The notes: a model not told the origin generated them from the letters alone. Positions 40,904-49,147 are shown, counted from the stretch's first letter. The stretch is 64,000 nt of DNA from Thermoanaerobaculum sp. (GCA_021154885.1 JAJKHS010000136.1:124001-188000); one strand, 5' to 3'. A program made the numbers and translations.

Positions 40904-42577
40904 ATGGCCAAACCCGTCCTGTTCGCGATCGATGACGACACCGAGGTGCTGCGCGCCGTGGACCGCGACCTGCGGCGCAAGTATGGGGAGCAGTACCGCG
41001 TCATGCGGGCGAGCTCGGGGCCGAGCGCGCTGGAAGCCGTGGAGCAGCTCCAGGTCCGCAAGACTCCGGTCGCCCTGTTCCTGGTGGACCAGCGGATGCC
41101 CCAGATGTCCGGCGTCGAGTTCCTGGAGAAGGCCATCCCGCTCTTCCCGGGGGCCAAGCGGGTCCTGCTCACCGCCTACGCGGATACGGACGCCGCCATC
41201 CGCGCCATCAACACGGCACGGATCGACTACTACCTGCTCAAGCCCTGGGACCCGCCCGAGCAGTGCCTCTACCCGGTGCTCGACGACCTGCTGGGGGACT
41301 GGCAGGCCAATTTCCGCCCGCCCTTCGAGGGCATCCGGGTGGTGGGACACCGCTGGTCGCCCGAGGCCTTCCAGGTGCGTGACTTCCTGGCCCGCCACCA
41401 GATCCCCTACCAGTGGCTCGACGTCGAGGAGCACGCCGAGGCCCGCGAGCTGGTGGCGACGGCCGAGAAGAGTGCCGGCGACGGCAAGGCCCACCTTCCC
41501 CTGGTCTTCCTACCAGACGGCACCTGGGTCGCCGACCCCTCCCGCGGCGAGCTGGCGGAGAAGATCGGCTTCAGGACCCAGGCCGAGAAGCCGTTCTACG
41601 ACCTGGCCATCGTGGGCGGCGGACCTGCGGGACTGGCGGCGGCTGTCTACGGCGCCTCCGAGGGGCTGCGCACGCTCATGATCGAGGGCGATGCTCCGGG
41701 CGGCCAGGCCGGCACCAGCTCCCGCATCGAGAACTACCTCGGCTTTCCCGCCGGCCTCTCCGGCGCCGACCTCACCCGCCGGGCCGTCACCCAGGCCCAG
41801 CGCTTCGGCGTCGAGATCCTCACTCCCCAGGAGGCCAAGGGGGTGCGCCTGGAGGACCCGTACCGCATCGTGGTCCTCGGCGACGGCAGCGAGGTCTCCT
41901 GCCATGCCCTGCTGATCGCCACCGGCGTCTCCTACCGCAAGCTCGACGTCCCCGGCGTCGACCAGCTCACCGGCGCCGGCGTCTACTATGGCGCGGCCAT
42001 GACCGAGGCCATGGCCTGCCGCGACGAGGACGTCTTCATCGTCGGCGGCGCCAACTCCGCCGGCCAGGCGTCCATGTACTTTTCGAAGTACGCCCGCCGG
42101 GTGATCATGCTGGTGCGCGGCGGCTCCCTCAACAAGGGGATGTCGCAGTACCTCATCAACCAGCTCGGCCAGATGCCGAACATCGAGGTCTGGTACCACA
42201 CCAACGTCGCGGCCGCCCACGGCGACGGCCACCTGGAGTCGATCGACGTGCACAATTCCGAGTCCGGCGAGGTGACGAACCACCCGGCGCGATCCCTCTT
42301 CATCCTCATCGGCGCCCAGCCCCACACCAACTGGCTGGAGGGGATCGTGGAGCGCGACGCCCAAGGCTTCATCCTCTCCGGTCCCCAGCTCCTGCACGAC
42401 GGCAAGCGCCCCGCGAGCTGGAAGCCGGACCGCGATCCGTTCCTGTTGGAGACCAGTGTCCCCGGCATCTTCGTGGCCGGCGACGCGCGCCACGGCTCGG
42501 TGAAGCGAGTGGCCTCGGGCGTGGGCGAGGGCTCGATCGCCATCTCGTTCATCCACCAGTACCTGTCCAATCTCTAG
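40904..42577 (+). CDS. Receiver domain fused to Cys-less thioredoxin-reductase-like flavoprotein
   Basis: 557 residues in three parts. Residues 1-125 are a response-regulator receiver (AIDDDTE, Asp62 in FLVDQRMPQMSG, Lys113 in LLKPW). Residues 140-235 resemble a thioredoxin/glutaredoxin-like fold, VVGHRWSPEAFQVRDFLARHQIPYQWLDV, with SPEA where a CPYC-type motif would be. From about 238 it is an FAD/NAD(P)H oxidoreductase (VGGGPAGLAAAVYGASEGL, DAPGGQAGTSSRIENYLGFP, VFIVGGANSAGQA, GIFVAGDAR). The CxxC redox pair of thioredoxin reductase is missing (GVYYGAAMTEAMAC). It could pass a redox signal to the downstream kinase. The downstream gene follows after 15 bases. Confidence 0.85.
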   Translation: MAKPVLFAIDDDTEVLRAVDRDLRRKYGEQYRVMRASSGPSALEAVEQLQVRKTPVALFLVDQRMPQMSGVEFLEKAIPLFPGAKRVLLTAYADTDAAIRAINTARIDYYLLKPWDPPEQCLYPVLDDLLGDWQANFRPPFEGIRVVGHRWSPEAFQVRDFLARHQIPYQWLDVEEHAEARELVATAEKSAGDGKAHLPLVFLPDGTWVADPSRGELAEKIGFRTQAEKPFYDLAIVGGGPAGLAAAVYGASEGLRTLMIEGDAPGGQAGTSSRIENYLGFPAGLSGADLTRRAVTQAQRFGVEILTPQEAKGVRLEDPYRIVVLGDGSEVSCHALLIATGVSYRKLDVPGVDQLTGAGVYYGAAMTEAMACRDEDVFIVGGANSAGQASMYFSKYARRVIMLVRGGSLNKGMSQYLINQLGQMPNIEVWYHTNVAAAHGDGHLESIDVHNSESGEVTNHPARSLFILIGAQPHTNWLEGIVERDAQGFILSGPQLLHDGKRPASWKPDRDPFLLETSVPGIFVAGDARHGSVKRVASGVGEGSIAISFIHQYLSNL

Positions 42578-42592
42578 GATTGGAGGCGCCCC

Positions 42593-44014
42593 ATGCTGCA
42601 CGATCCCAAGGAACAGTCCCTCTTTCCGAGGCTGACCGAGGAGGCCCTCCGCCACATGCGCGAGGTGGGGGAGGAGGTCGAGCTCGCGGACGGCGAGGTC
42701 CTGTTCGCCGAGGGGGAGACGGACTACTCGCTGTTCGTGGTCCTCGACGGCGAGGTCCGCGTCACCAAGCGGGTGGCCAATGAGGAGACGCTCCTCGCCA
42801 TCCACGAGCACGGCGAGTTCAGCGGCGAGATCTCCATGCTCACCGGCGGCCCGGCCATCGCCACCGGCCGGGCCGCGGGCAAGGTGCGGGCCCTGCGCCT
42901 GGACCCGGACAAGCTCCGCCGGCTGGTGGCCGAGTGCCCGCCGGTGGCGCGGGTCGTCCTCGGGGCCATGGCCAGCCGCACCATGGACGTGAACGCCCAG
43001 ATCCGCCAGAACGAGAAGATGGCCGCCCTCGGCAAGCTTTCCGCCGGCCTCGCCCACGAGCTGAACAACCCGGCGGCGGCGGCGGGACGGGCGTCCGGCC
43101 AGATCCGCGACTCGCTGCGCTGTCTCCAGAAGCTGGTCCTGGAACGGGAGCGCCCCTTCACCGCCGAGGAGCGGCAGGTGATGCTGGAGGTGCAGCAGGA
43201 GGCCCTCTCCGCCGTGGCGCACCGCAAGGAGAAGCCGCCCGTCGATCCCCTCGCCCTGAGCGACCTGGAGGACGCGGTGAACGACTGGCTGGAGGACCAC
43301 AAGGTCGAGAACGCCTGGCGCCTCGCCCCCACCCTGGCTTCGGCCTGCCTCGGCCCCGAGCGGCTGGACGCCATCGCCGGCCGCATCGGCGACGAGTCTC
43401 TGAGCTGCGTCTTCCCTTGGATCGACGGGTTGCTCAACTTGGCCGAGCTGCTCGACCAGGTGGAGCAGAGCACCTCCCGCATCTCCGAGCTGGTGGGCGC
43501 CATCAAGGAGTACTCCTACCTGGACCAAGGGGGACAGCAGGAGATCGACGTCCACGACGGCCTGGAGAGCACGCTCAAAATGCTCTCCTACAAGCTGCGC
43601 AAGGCCAACGTCGAGGTGGTGCGCCAGTACGACCGCACTCTGCCCCGGGTCTGCGCCTACGGCAGCGAGCTCAACCAGGTGTGGACCAACCTGATCGACA
43701 ACGCCGTCGACGCCCTGAAGGGAAAAGGGCAGGGGACCCTCACCCTGCGCACCTCCCGCAATCGGGACGACGCCGTGGTGGACGTCGTCGACGACGGCCC
43801 GGGCATCCCGCCGGAGGTCCAGCCGCGGATCTTCGATCCGTTCTTCACCACCAAGGGCGTGGGGGAGGGGAGCGGCCTGGGGCTCGACATCGCCCGCCGC
43901 ATCGTCAAGATGAGACACAAGGGGGAGATCCGCTTCGAGTCGAAGCCGGGGGAGACCTGCTTCGAGGTGAAGCTGCCGTTGTGCGACGGCAGAAAAGCCG
44001 AAGCCAGGACATAA
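42593..44014 (+). CDS. Histidine kinase with N-terminal cyclic-nucleotide-binding domain
   Basis: 473 residues, no membrane helix. Residues about 15-130 are a cNMP/Crp-like sensor (LADGEVLFAEGETDYSLFVVLDGEVRVTKR, GEFSGEISMLTGGPAIATGRAAG). Then a phosphoacceptor helix, MAALGKLSAGLAHELNNPAAAAGRAS, and an ATPase domain with NLIDNAVDAL, DDGPGIPPEVQPRIFDPFFTTK and GSGLGLDIAR. GGAGG precedes the ATG. It forms a likely pair with the upstream receiver-flavoprotein: the kinase may phosphorylate Asp62. The ligand (cyclic nucleotide or other) is not known. Confidence 0.87.
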   Translation: MLHDPKEQSLFPRLTEEALRHMREVGEEVELADGEVLFAEGETDYSLFVVLDGEVRVTKRVANEETLLAIHEHGEFSGEISMLTGGPAIATGRAAGKVRALRLDPDKLRRLVAECPPVARVVLGAMASRTMDVNAQIRQNEKMAALGKLSAGLAHELNNPAAAAGRASGQIRDSLRCLQKLVLERERPFTAEERQVMLEVQQEALSAVAHRKEKPPVDPLALSDLEDAVNDWLEDHKVENAWRLAPTLASACLGPERLDAIAGRIGDESLSCVFPWIDGLLNLAELLDQVEQSTSRISELVGAIKEYSYLDQGGQQEIDVHDGLESTLKMLSYKLRKANVEVVRQYDRTLPRVCAYGSELNQVWTNLIDNAVDALKGKGQGTLTLRTSRNRDDAVVDVVDDGPGIPPEVQPRIFDPFFTTKGVGEGSGLGLDIARRIVKMRHKGEIRFESKPGETCFEVKLPLCDGRKAEART

Positions 44015-44105
44015 GGGACACCAAGGACATCAAGGACGAGAAGGCGGGTTCAGAGGTTTCCTTCCTGTCCCTGTTTGTCCCTGAAGTCCCTGCTGTCCCT
44101 GTCCC
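44005..44105. repeat. Nine-base-period hairpin repeat, family B, copy 3
   Basis: AGGACNNNA words on the left (44005-44039) and GTCCCTGNN words on the right (44067-44105), both spaced nine bases. The left end overlaps the kinase stop. It lies between convergent genes; a terminator role is plausible. Confidence 0.75.
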
Positions 44106-44115
44106 CACCTTCCGG

Positions 44116-44307
44116 CTACGGACCACACGCCGTCCCGACGCACGTTTCGCAGGTCGGGGGGCAGGTGGCGCAACTGAACGGACAGGTGGCCTCGTTGCAG
44201 GTCCCGTTCAGCGTCGGGCGTCCGCCCAGGGCCTCCCCGAGATCGTTCCCGGAAAGACGTCGGATGGACTCCCTGCTCAGCGTCAACTTTCTGACGGCCT
44301 TCTTCAT
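44116..44307 (-). CDS. RiPP precursor-like peptide with lanthipeptide-type leader
   Basis: 63 residues. The leader MKKAVRKLTLSRESIRRLSG followed by NDLGEALGG has the KLTLSRE(S/T)I pattern and a double-Gly end seen in class I lanthipeptide precursors of several phyla. The rest (RPTLNGTCNEATCPFSCATC, then PPTCETCVGTACGP) is a Cys/Thr/Ser-rich core with seven Cys, suited to thioether rings or other Cys modification. GGAGGAAGGATG precedes the ATG. It lies 33 bases after the zinc-finger gene on the same strand, so the two probably share a transcript. No LanB, LanC, peptidase or exporter is in the window, so modification is unproven. Confidence 0.65.
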   Translation of the reverse strand: MKKAVRKLTLSRESIRRLSGNDLGEALGGRPTLNGTCNEATCPFSCATCPPTCETCVGTACGP

Positions 44308-44340
44308 GGCATCCTTCCTCCTTGAGAGAGCAGGATACTC

Positions 44341-44607
44341 CTAACCCGGCTCCATCATCACCTCGTCGACGTAGCACCAGATCCAGTCCTCGCCCGGCTC
44401 CAGGGACTGAATGAGGGGGTGCTTCGAGGCGTGGAAGTGCCTGGTCGCGTGCTTGTTCTTCGAGGAATCGCAGCAGCCCACGTGGCCGCAGGAGAGGCAC
44501 AGCCGGAGATGGACCCAGGTGTCGCCCATCTTCAGGCACTCCTCGCATCCCCGCGTGTGGGGCTTCACGTCGTGAATCTGATCCAGGTGGGAACAGACCT
44601 CTGGCAT
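44341..44607 (-). CDS. UBP-type zinc-finger protein
   Basis: 88 residues. CSHLDQIHDVKPHTRGCEECLKMG, LRLCLSCGHVGCCDSSKNKHATRHFHASKHPLIQSLEPGEDWIWCYVDE: the Cys/His arrangement and GHVGCCDSS...HxxxH order are those of the ZnF-UBP fold, which in eukaryotes binds the ubiquitin C-terminus. Bacterial copies are often found near thioredoxin-reductase-like genes, as I recall. Here it faces the receiver-flavoprotein/kinase pair across a hairpin and is upstream of a RiPP-like peptide. The start at 44607 is behind GGGGAGG; 44637 is the longest alternative. Confidence 0.82.
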   Translation of the reverse strand: MPEVCSHLDQIHDVKPHTRGCEECLKMGDTWVHLRLCLSCGHVGCCDSSKNKHATRHFHASKHPLIQSLEPGEDWIWCYVDEVMMEPG

Positions 44608-44696
44608 CGCGCGCCTCCCCTCGTCCTCCGGTTCCAACAGCGGGGCCGGAGGATTCAGAGTATACGCAGTGTCAAGAGGGCGCCGAGAGCTGCGGC

Positions 44697-44978
44697 CTAC
44701 TTCACCGCGCTCTGGAACTGCTCGAGCAGACTCTTGCCGGAGACGGACTTCGAGTAGGAGTCCGCCGCGACTAGGAGCACCCCCACGGGGCCGAACGCCA
44801 TGCGGGCGAGCGTCCCGACCACGAGGTGGGCCACACCGGACGCAACCTCCCCGTCGAGGAGCAGGCTGGCTCCCGGGGCCACGGTCTCTCCCGCGAGTTT
44901 CAGACCACGAGCCAGAATGACGCCGCCGGACAGTTCGGATGCCTCGGGTGCCGGGGCCGGATTCGGGGTGCTGTCCAT
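44697..44978 (-). CDS. Small protein, DUF6072-like
   Basis: 93 residues. A short polar start is followed by GVILARGLKLAGETVAPGASLLLDGEVASGVAHLVVGTLARMAFGPVGVLLVAADSYSKSVSGKSL. The Gly-rich hydrophobic run AHLVVGTLARMAFGPVGVLLVAA may be a membrane helix. This resembles a small family of unknown function (my recollection is DUF6072). GGAGGGACTGCA precedes the ATG. The neighbouring zinc-finger gene is 90 bases further along on the same strand. Confidence 0.6.
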   Translation of the reverse strand: MDSTPNPAPAPEASELSGGVILARGLKLAGETVAPGASLLLDGEVASGVAHLVVGTLARMAFGPVGVLLVAADSYSKSVSGKSLLEQFQSAVK

Positions 44979-45024
44979 TGCAGTCCCTCCACGAAGATCA
45001 CAGTTTCAGTAAGCATAGCACAGG

Positions 45025-46326
45025 TCACCGCTTCCCCTGGTCCTTCACCACGGCTCCCCCTTTCATCACGAACCGGACCCGCTCGAGCTCGGTGACGTCG
45101 GCGAGCGGGTCGCCGTCGACCGCGATGAGGTCGGCGTAGCGGCCGGGGGCGACAGTGCCGACGCGGTCGCTCCAGCCCAGAAGGTCCGCGGCGTTGACAG
45201 TGGCCATGCGGATCACCTGCCGGGGGGTGAGGCCGAGCGCCAGGAGGGAGTGGAACTGCTTCGCGTTCTGGCCGTGGGGGTAGACGCCAGCGTCCGTGCC
45301 AAAGGCGAGCTTGACACCGGCGTCGATGGCCCGCCGCCAGTTGACGAGCTGGTTCTTGCGCAGCTCCTTCTCCTTTTCAATCATCTTCTGGGGCAGGCCG
45401 AGGTGATCGGCCTCGGCGAGGATGTACTCGTCGGTGTAGATGTCCGGCACCAGGTAGATGCCGCGCTCCTTGAGCAGGTGGACTCCCTCCTCGTCGATCA
45501 TGCCGCCGTGCTCGATGCTGGCGACGCCGGCCCGGGCCGCGCGCTTGATCCCCTCGGCGCCGTGAGCGTGGGCCGCGACCTTCTTGCCCCACATGGCCGC
45601 CTCCTGCACGACGGCATTCATTTCTTCCTGCGAATACTGGGGCGCGCCCACCGATCCCTCCTCAGAGAGCACGCCGGCCGTGGCCATCACCTTGATGAGG
45701 TCGGCGCCGCGCTTGACCTCGACGCGGATGAGCTTGCGGATTTCGTCCACCCCGTCCGCGATCCCGGAAAAACCCTCGAACCGCAGGTACGGAGAGAAGC
45801 CGGTCAAGTCGTTGTGCCCGCCGGTCGATCCCACCGCCAGGGTCGCCACCAGCATCCGCGGCCCCACCACGTCGCCGCGGTTGATGGCGTCGCGCAGGGC
45901 CACGTCGATGAATTCGCGGGCCCCCACGTTGCGCACCGTGGTGAACCCCGCCTCCAGCGTCCGCCGGGCATAGACGTGGGCCATCACCGCCTCGTCGATG
46001 GGACTGCGGCGGAAGAGGTCCTCGTAGTAATTGCCGGACTGGCTGGTGATGTGCGTATGGCAGTCGATGAGACCGGGGAGCACGGTGGAGCGGGAGAGAT
46101 CGACCACCTCATACCCGGCCGGAATGGCGAGCCCGGGTCCCACGGCCGTGATCCGATCCCCCTCTATAAGGATGACGGCGTCGCGGATCGGCTTGGCGTC
46201 CGAGCCGTCGAGGAGCCGGCCGGCACGAACGGCGACGTGGCGTGGGGGAGCCGCAGCCTCAGCAGCCAGCGCCGCAGTGGTCAGGGTGAGAGCGAGGGCG
46301 GCGGGAATCCAGAAGGCTCGTGGCAT
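45025..46326 (-). CDS. Exported amidohydrolase (Xaa-Pro/imidazolonepropionase-like)
   Basis: 433 residues with a signal peptide (WIPAALALTLTTAALAAEA). Metal ligands of the amidohydrolase barrel are all seen: DCHTHI (two His), KVMATAGV (carboxylated Lys), AAHAHGAEGI (His), ASIEHGGM (His) and FGTDAGVYPHG (Asp). Such exported enzymes commonly remove C-terminal Pro or hydrolyse dipeptides or carboxamides; the substrate is not set by sequence. GAGGAGACCG precedes the ATG. Confidence 0.88.
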   Translation of the reverse strand: MPRAFWIPAALALTLTTAALAAEAAAPPRHVAVRAGRLLDGSDAKPIRDAVILIEGDRITAVGPGLAIPAGYEVVDLSRSTVLPGLIDCHTHITSQSGNYYEDLFRRSPIDEAVMAHVYARRTLEAGFTTVRNVGAREFIDVALRDAINRGDVVGPRMLVATLAVGSTGGHNDLTGFSPYLRFEGFSGIADGVDEIRKLIRVEVKRGADLIKVMATAGVLSEEGSVGAPQYSQEEMNAVVQEAAMWGKKVAAHAHGAEGIKRAARAGVASIEHGGMIDEEGVHLLKERGIYLVPDIYTDEYILAEADHLGLPQKMIEKEKELRKNQLVNWRRAIDAGVKLAFGTDAGVYPHGQNAKQFHSLLALGLTPRQVIRMATVNAADLLGWSDRVGTVAPGRYADLIAVDGDPLADVTELERVRFVMKGGAVVKDQGKR

Positions 46327-46391
46327 TGGGCGGTCTCCTCGGGAGGATGGAGACCGTATCCTGCCACGGAATCCGCGCCATGCCGAGACCG

Positions 46392-47369
46392 TCAGCGCCC
46401 ATCCACCTTGGCGCGTAGAAGGGCAAGCTCGGCTTCAACGGTCTTCCGGGCCTCGGCCTCCTGAGCAGCGCGCTGCTCGGCGGCGATCCGGGCTTCGGCG
46501 TCTCGGGCAGAGTGCTCCTCAGCGACCTTCCGGGCCCCGGCCTCGCGGGCAGCGCGCTGCTCGGCGGCGATCCGGGCTTCCTCAGCGACCCCCCGGGCCT
46601 CGGCCTCCTGAGCGGCGCGCTCCTCGGCGGCATTCCGGGCAGACGAAAGCTGGCTTTGATTCAACAGCCGCTCGCCGGTCCGGGCGTTGATCACCAGGAA
46701 CGAGCGATCCTCATCGATGCCGAAGAGGAGGCCGGTGGTTTCCGAGAGCAGGCGGCCCTCGCCGTCCGACTCAATCCTCTGGTAGCGTCCGTCGAAGCCG
46801 AGGCGGTAGCCGGTCCATTGGCGTATCGGGCCTCCCGGGACTTGATACTGCTCAACGATCAGGTACTCCGGGATGCCGGCGCGCTCATAGATCTCCTTCT
46901 TCCTCACATAGTCGTTGCGCCGGACCTCCTCGTACTTCGGCGAGACGACCTCGATGAGGAGGCAGGGACGCACCCCTTGCTGCACCACGTCGAAGCACTC
47001 GCGGACCTCGTCCTTGGCTCGAGCTCCCCGGATCACGGCGATATCCGGCGCCGGCTCCTTGAGCCCTGGAATGCCCCAGAGCATCTTCACGTCGTGAGTG
47101 ACCAGCACGCCAGCGTCCTTCTCGAAGAGCACAACGAGGAGGACGTAAAGGAAGGAAGAGAGTTTCGCGTGCGGGTCGCCCTCCAAGATCACATCTCCAA
47201 GCTGGGGATCGAGAAGATCCTCCGCCGTCAAGGGAATGCGCTGCTCTTCGACCTTGCCCCCGGGCAGGCGGACATACCTCGGCCGCCATCCATAGCGGAA
47301 GGGATCGGCCTCCTCGGAAGCGGGCGTCAGCTCCCATTCGGCCGGCATCTTGGGGACGGGCTCGGCCAT
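46392..47369 (-). CDS. Uma2-family nuclease-like protein with coiled-coil tail
   Basis: 325 residues. Residues 40-210 are a Uma2 (DUF820) fold: APDIAVIRG (Asp), RPCLLIEVVSPKYEEVRRNDYVRKKEIYERAGIPEYLIV (Glu, Val and Lys of the nuclease core). The last 75 residues are repeats of AAEQRAAxEAEARKVAEE type that should form a coiled coil. Uma2 proteins are restriction-like nucleases of unknown target, abundant in cyanobacteria and acidobacteria. The ATG at 47369 has no Shine-Dalgarno, and TACACT lies six bases upstream: likely leaderless. An open frame continues upstream through the minisatellite but is not thought coding. Confidence 0.8.
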   Translation of the reverse strand: MAEPVPKMPAEWELTPASEEADPFRYGWRPRYVRLPGGKVEEQRIPLTAEDLLDPQLGDVILEGDPHAKLSSFLYVLLVVLFEKDAGVLVTHDVKMLWGIPGLKEPAPDIAVIRGARAKDEVRECFDVVQQGVRPCLLIEVVSPKYEEVRRNDYVRKKEIYERAGIPEYLIVEQYQVPGGPIRQWTGYRLGFDGRYQRIESDGEGRLLSETTGLLFGIDEDRSFLVINARTGERLLNQSQLSSARNAAEERAAQEAEARGVAEEARIAAEQRAAREAGARKVAEEHSARDAEARIAAEQRAAQEAEARKTVEAELALLRAKVDGR

Positions 47370-47788
47370 GGAGGAAGTGTAGCGGAATCTCCGGTAGGTG
47401 TCAAAAGTGTCGCCGGATCGCGACTGGGCACTCGGCTCAGGCCCCCCTGCGCTTCCTCGGTTCGGGCTCGAAGACTCGGCTGCGGGATCGCGAAGCCTGT
47501 GGCGAAACTCGCGAGGCCCATATGAAAACTCGCGAGCCCCATATGAGAACTGGCGGGCCCGAACGGGGGCTGGGGAACTTTGCAGCAGGCCTCGCGAAGC
47601 CCGGCAGAGGGATCGGGAGCCTTGCAGCAGGGATCGCGAACTTTGCAACAGGCTTCGCGGAGCTTGCAGCAGGGCTCGCGAGGCCCAGGCCGGGGATCTG
47701 GAATTCGCGACAGTGGCAGGGCGTCCCTGGCGGTGGGGAGGAGGGGTCTTGGGCTAGAATATCTCCTGACCCTTCTCACCGCCTCTCC
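47370..47788. other. Intergenic region with a 21-bp minisatellite and dnaB leader
   Basis: No gene. The first 15 bases hold the -10 of the Uma2 gene. From 47487 to 47717 it is an array of 21-base units. TAGAAT at 47755 is a -10 candidate for dnaB, giving a leader of about 20 bases. Confidence 0.7.
47487..47717. repeat. 21-bp tandem minisatellite, eleven degenerate units
   Basis: Units align on a TCGCGA core: ATCGCGAAGCC..., CTCGCGAGGCCCATATGAAAA, CTCGCGAGCCCCATATGAGAA, ATCGCGAACTTTGCAACAGG, TTCGCGGAGCTTGCAGCAGG and so on. One unit is 20 bases, the others 21. Because 21 is a multiple of three, several frames stay open as seven-residue repeats on both strands, which explains long ORFs here that are not genes. 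It lies between Uma2 and dnaB. Confidence 0.85.
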
Positions 47789-49147
47789 ATGATCGACACC
47801 CTCCCCCAGCAGAAGGCCCTCCCGCACAGCGAGGAGTCCGAGCGGGCCGTGCTCGGCGGCGTGCTGCTGGATCAGACGGTGCTGCCCACCATCTCGGGAC
47901 GGCTGCGGGCGGAGGACTTCTATGGCGAGCGCCATCAGATCCTCTATCAGGCCATGCTCGATCTCCAGGAGGAGCAGGTGGAGATCGACCTGCGGACCCT
48001 CCAGGCCAAGCTCGAGCAGCGGGGCCAGATCGAGAGGGTCGGCGGCCTCGCCTATCTGACCGGCCTCGACCTCGACCTGCCTGACCTCGGCCGCATCGAC
48101 ACCTATGTCGAGATCGTCAAGGAGCGGTCCGTCCGCCGCCGGCTGATCCACACGGGAGGCGAGATCATCCGCAACTGCCTGGACGGCGGCCTGCCGGCGG
48201 CGGAAGCGCTGGGGCGGGCGGAACAGGCGATCCTCAGCCTGGGGGAGGAGGCGATCCAGCGCGGGTTCGCCCAGCTCTCGCACGTCCTCCACACCACCCT
48301 GGAGGAGCTGGAGGAGCGCCCCGGCACCATGCTCACCGGGGTGCCCAGCGGTTTCATCGACTTCGACCGCATCAGCCAGGGGCTCAACCGCGGCAACCTC
48401 ATCATCATCGCCGGCCGTCCCGGCATGGGCAAGACCAGCTTCGCCCTCAACGTGGCCCAGCACGTGTCCATCCGCGAGCGCAAGGGCGTGGGCGTCTTTT
48501 CCCTGGAGATGAGCCAGCAGGAGCTGGCGCTGCGCGTGCTCTGTTCGGAGGCCGACATCTCCTTCGCCCGCCTGCGCTCGAACCGGGTGTCGCAGAAGGA
48601 GTGGACGCGGATCATCCAGACTGTGCGCAACATCGGAGACGCGCCCCTGTTCATCGACGACTCGCCGAACCCGACCCTGCTGGAGGTGGCGTCCAAGTCG
48701 CGCCGTCTCAAGGCGGAGCGGGGCCTCGCCCTGGTCGTGCTCGACTACCTTCAGCTCATGCAGGCCGGCGGCCGCTACGAGAACCGCAACCTGGAGATCG
48801 CCGCCATCAGCCGCGGCATGAAGCAGCTCGCCAAGGAGCTGGAGGTCCCCGTCATCGCCCTCTCCCAGCTCTCCCGGCAGCCGGAACGGCGGGGGAGCGA
48901 TCATCGTCCACAACTTGCGGATTTACGCGAGTCTGGATCTCTCGAACAGGACGCCGACATGGTGGCCTTCATCTATCGCGACGAGGTGTACAACCCCAAG
49001 GACGAGAACAAGGGGCTGGCGGAGCTGATCATCGCCAAACACCGCAACGGCGAGACCGGTACGGTCGAGCTCGTGTTCCTGGGGGAGACCACCAGCTTCC
49101 GCAATCTCGACCGGCATGGCATGGAACCCAGTGGCGCTCCCTTCTGA
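47789..49147 (+). CDS. dnaB: Replicative DNA helicase
   Basis: 452 residues. N-terminal domain (PHSEESERAVLGGVLLDQTVL, EDFYGERHQILYQAMLDL), linker helix and RecA-like motor with Walker A AGRPGMGKTSFALN, FSLEMSQQELALRVL, Walker B VVLDYLQLM and ALSQLSRQPERR...LADLRESGSLEQDADM. Unwinds DNA at the replication fork. The ATG at 47789 fits the family N-terminus; an open frame extends upstream into the minisatellite. The alanine racemase gene starts inside its last 32 bases. Confidence 0.97.
   Translation: MIDTLPQQKALPHSEESERAVLGGVLLDQTVLPTISGRLRAEDFYGERHQILYQAMLDLQEEQVEIDLRTLQAKLEQRGQIERVGGLAYLTGLDLDLPDLGRIDTYVEIVKERSVRRRLIHTGGEIIRNCLDGGLPAAEALGRAEQAILSLGEEAIQRGFAQLSHVLHTTLEELEERPGTMLTGVPSGFIDFDRISQGLNRGNLIIIAGRPGMGKTSFALNVAQHVSIRERKGVGVFSLEMSQQELALRVLCSEADISFARLRSNRVSQKEWTRIIQTVRNIGDAPLFIDDSPNPTLLEVASKSRRLKAERGLALVVLDYLQLMQAGGRYENRNLEIAAISRGMKQLAKELEVPVIALSQLSRQPERRGSDHRPQLADLRESGSLEQDADMVAFIYRDEVYNPKDENKGLAELIIAKHRNGETGTVELVFLGETTSFRNLDRHGMEPSGAPF

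Noticed and set aside
47487-47717. CRISPR array
   Set aside because: Units are contiguous 21-mers without unique spacers, and there are no cas genes.
47522-47788. In-frame upstream extension of dnaB
   Set aside because: It consists of the 21-bp minisatellite read as seven-residue repeats, and the DnaB family starts at the ATG used here.
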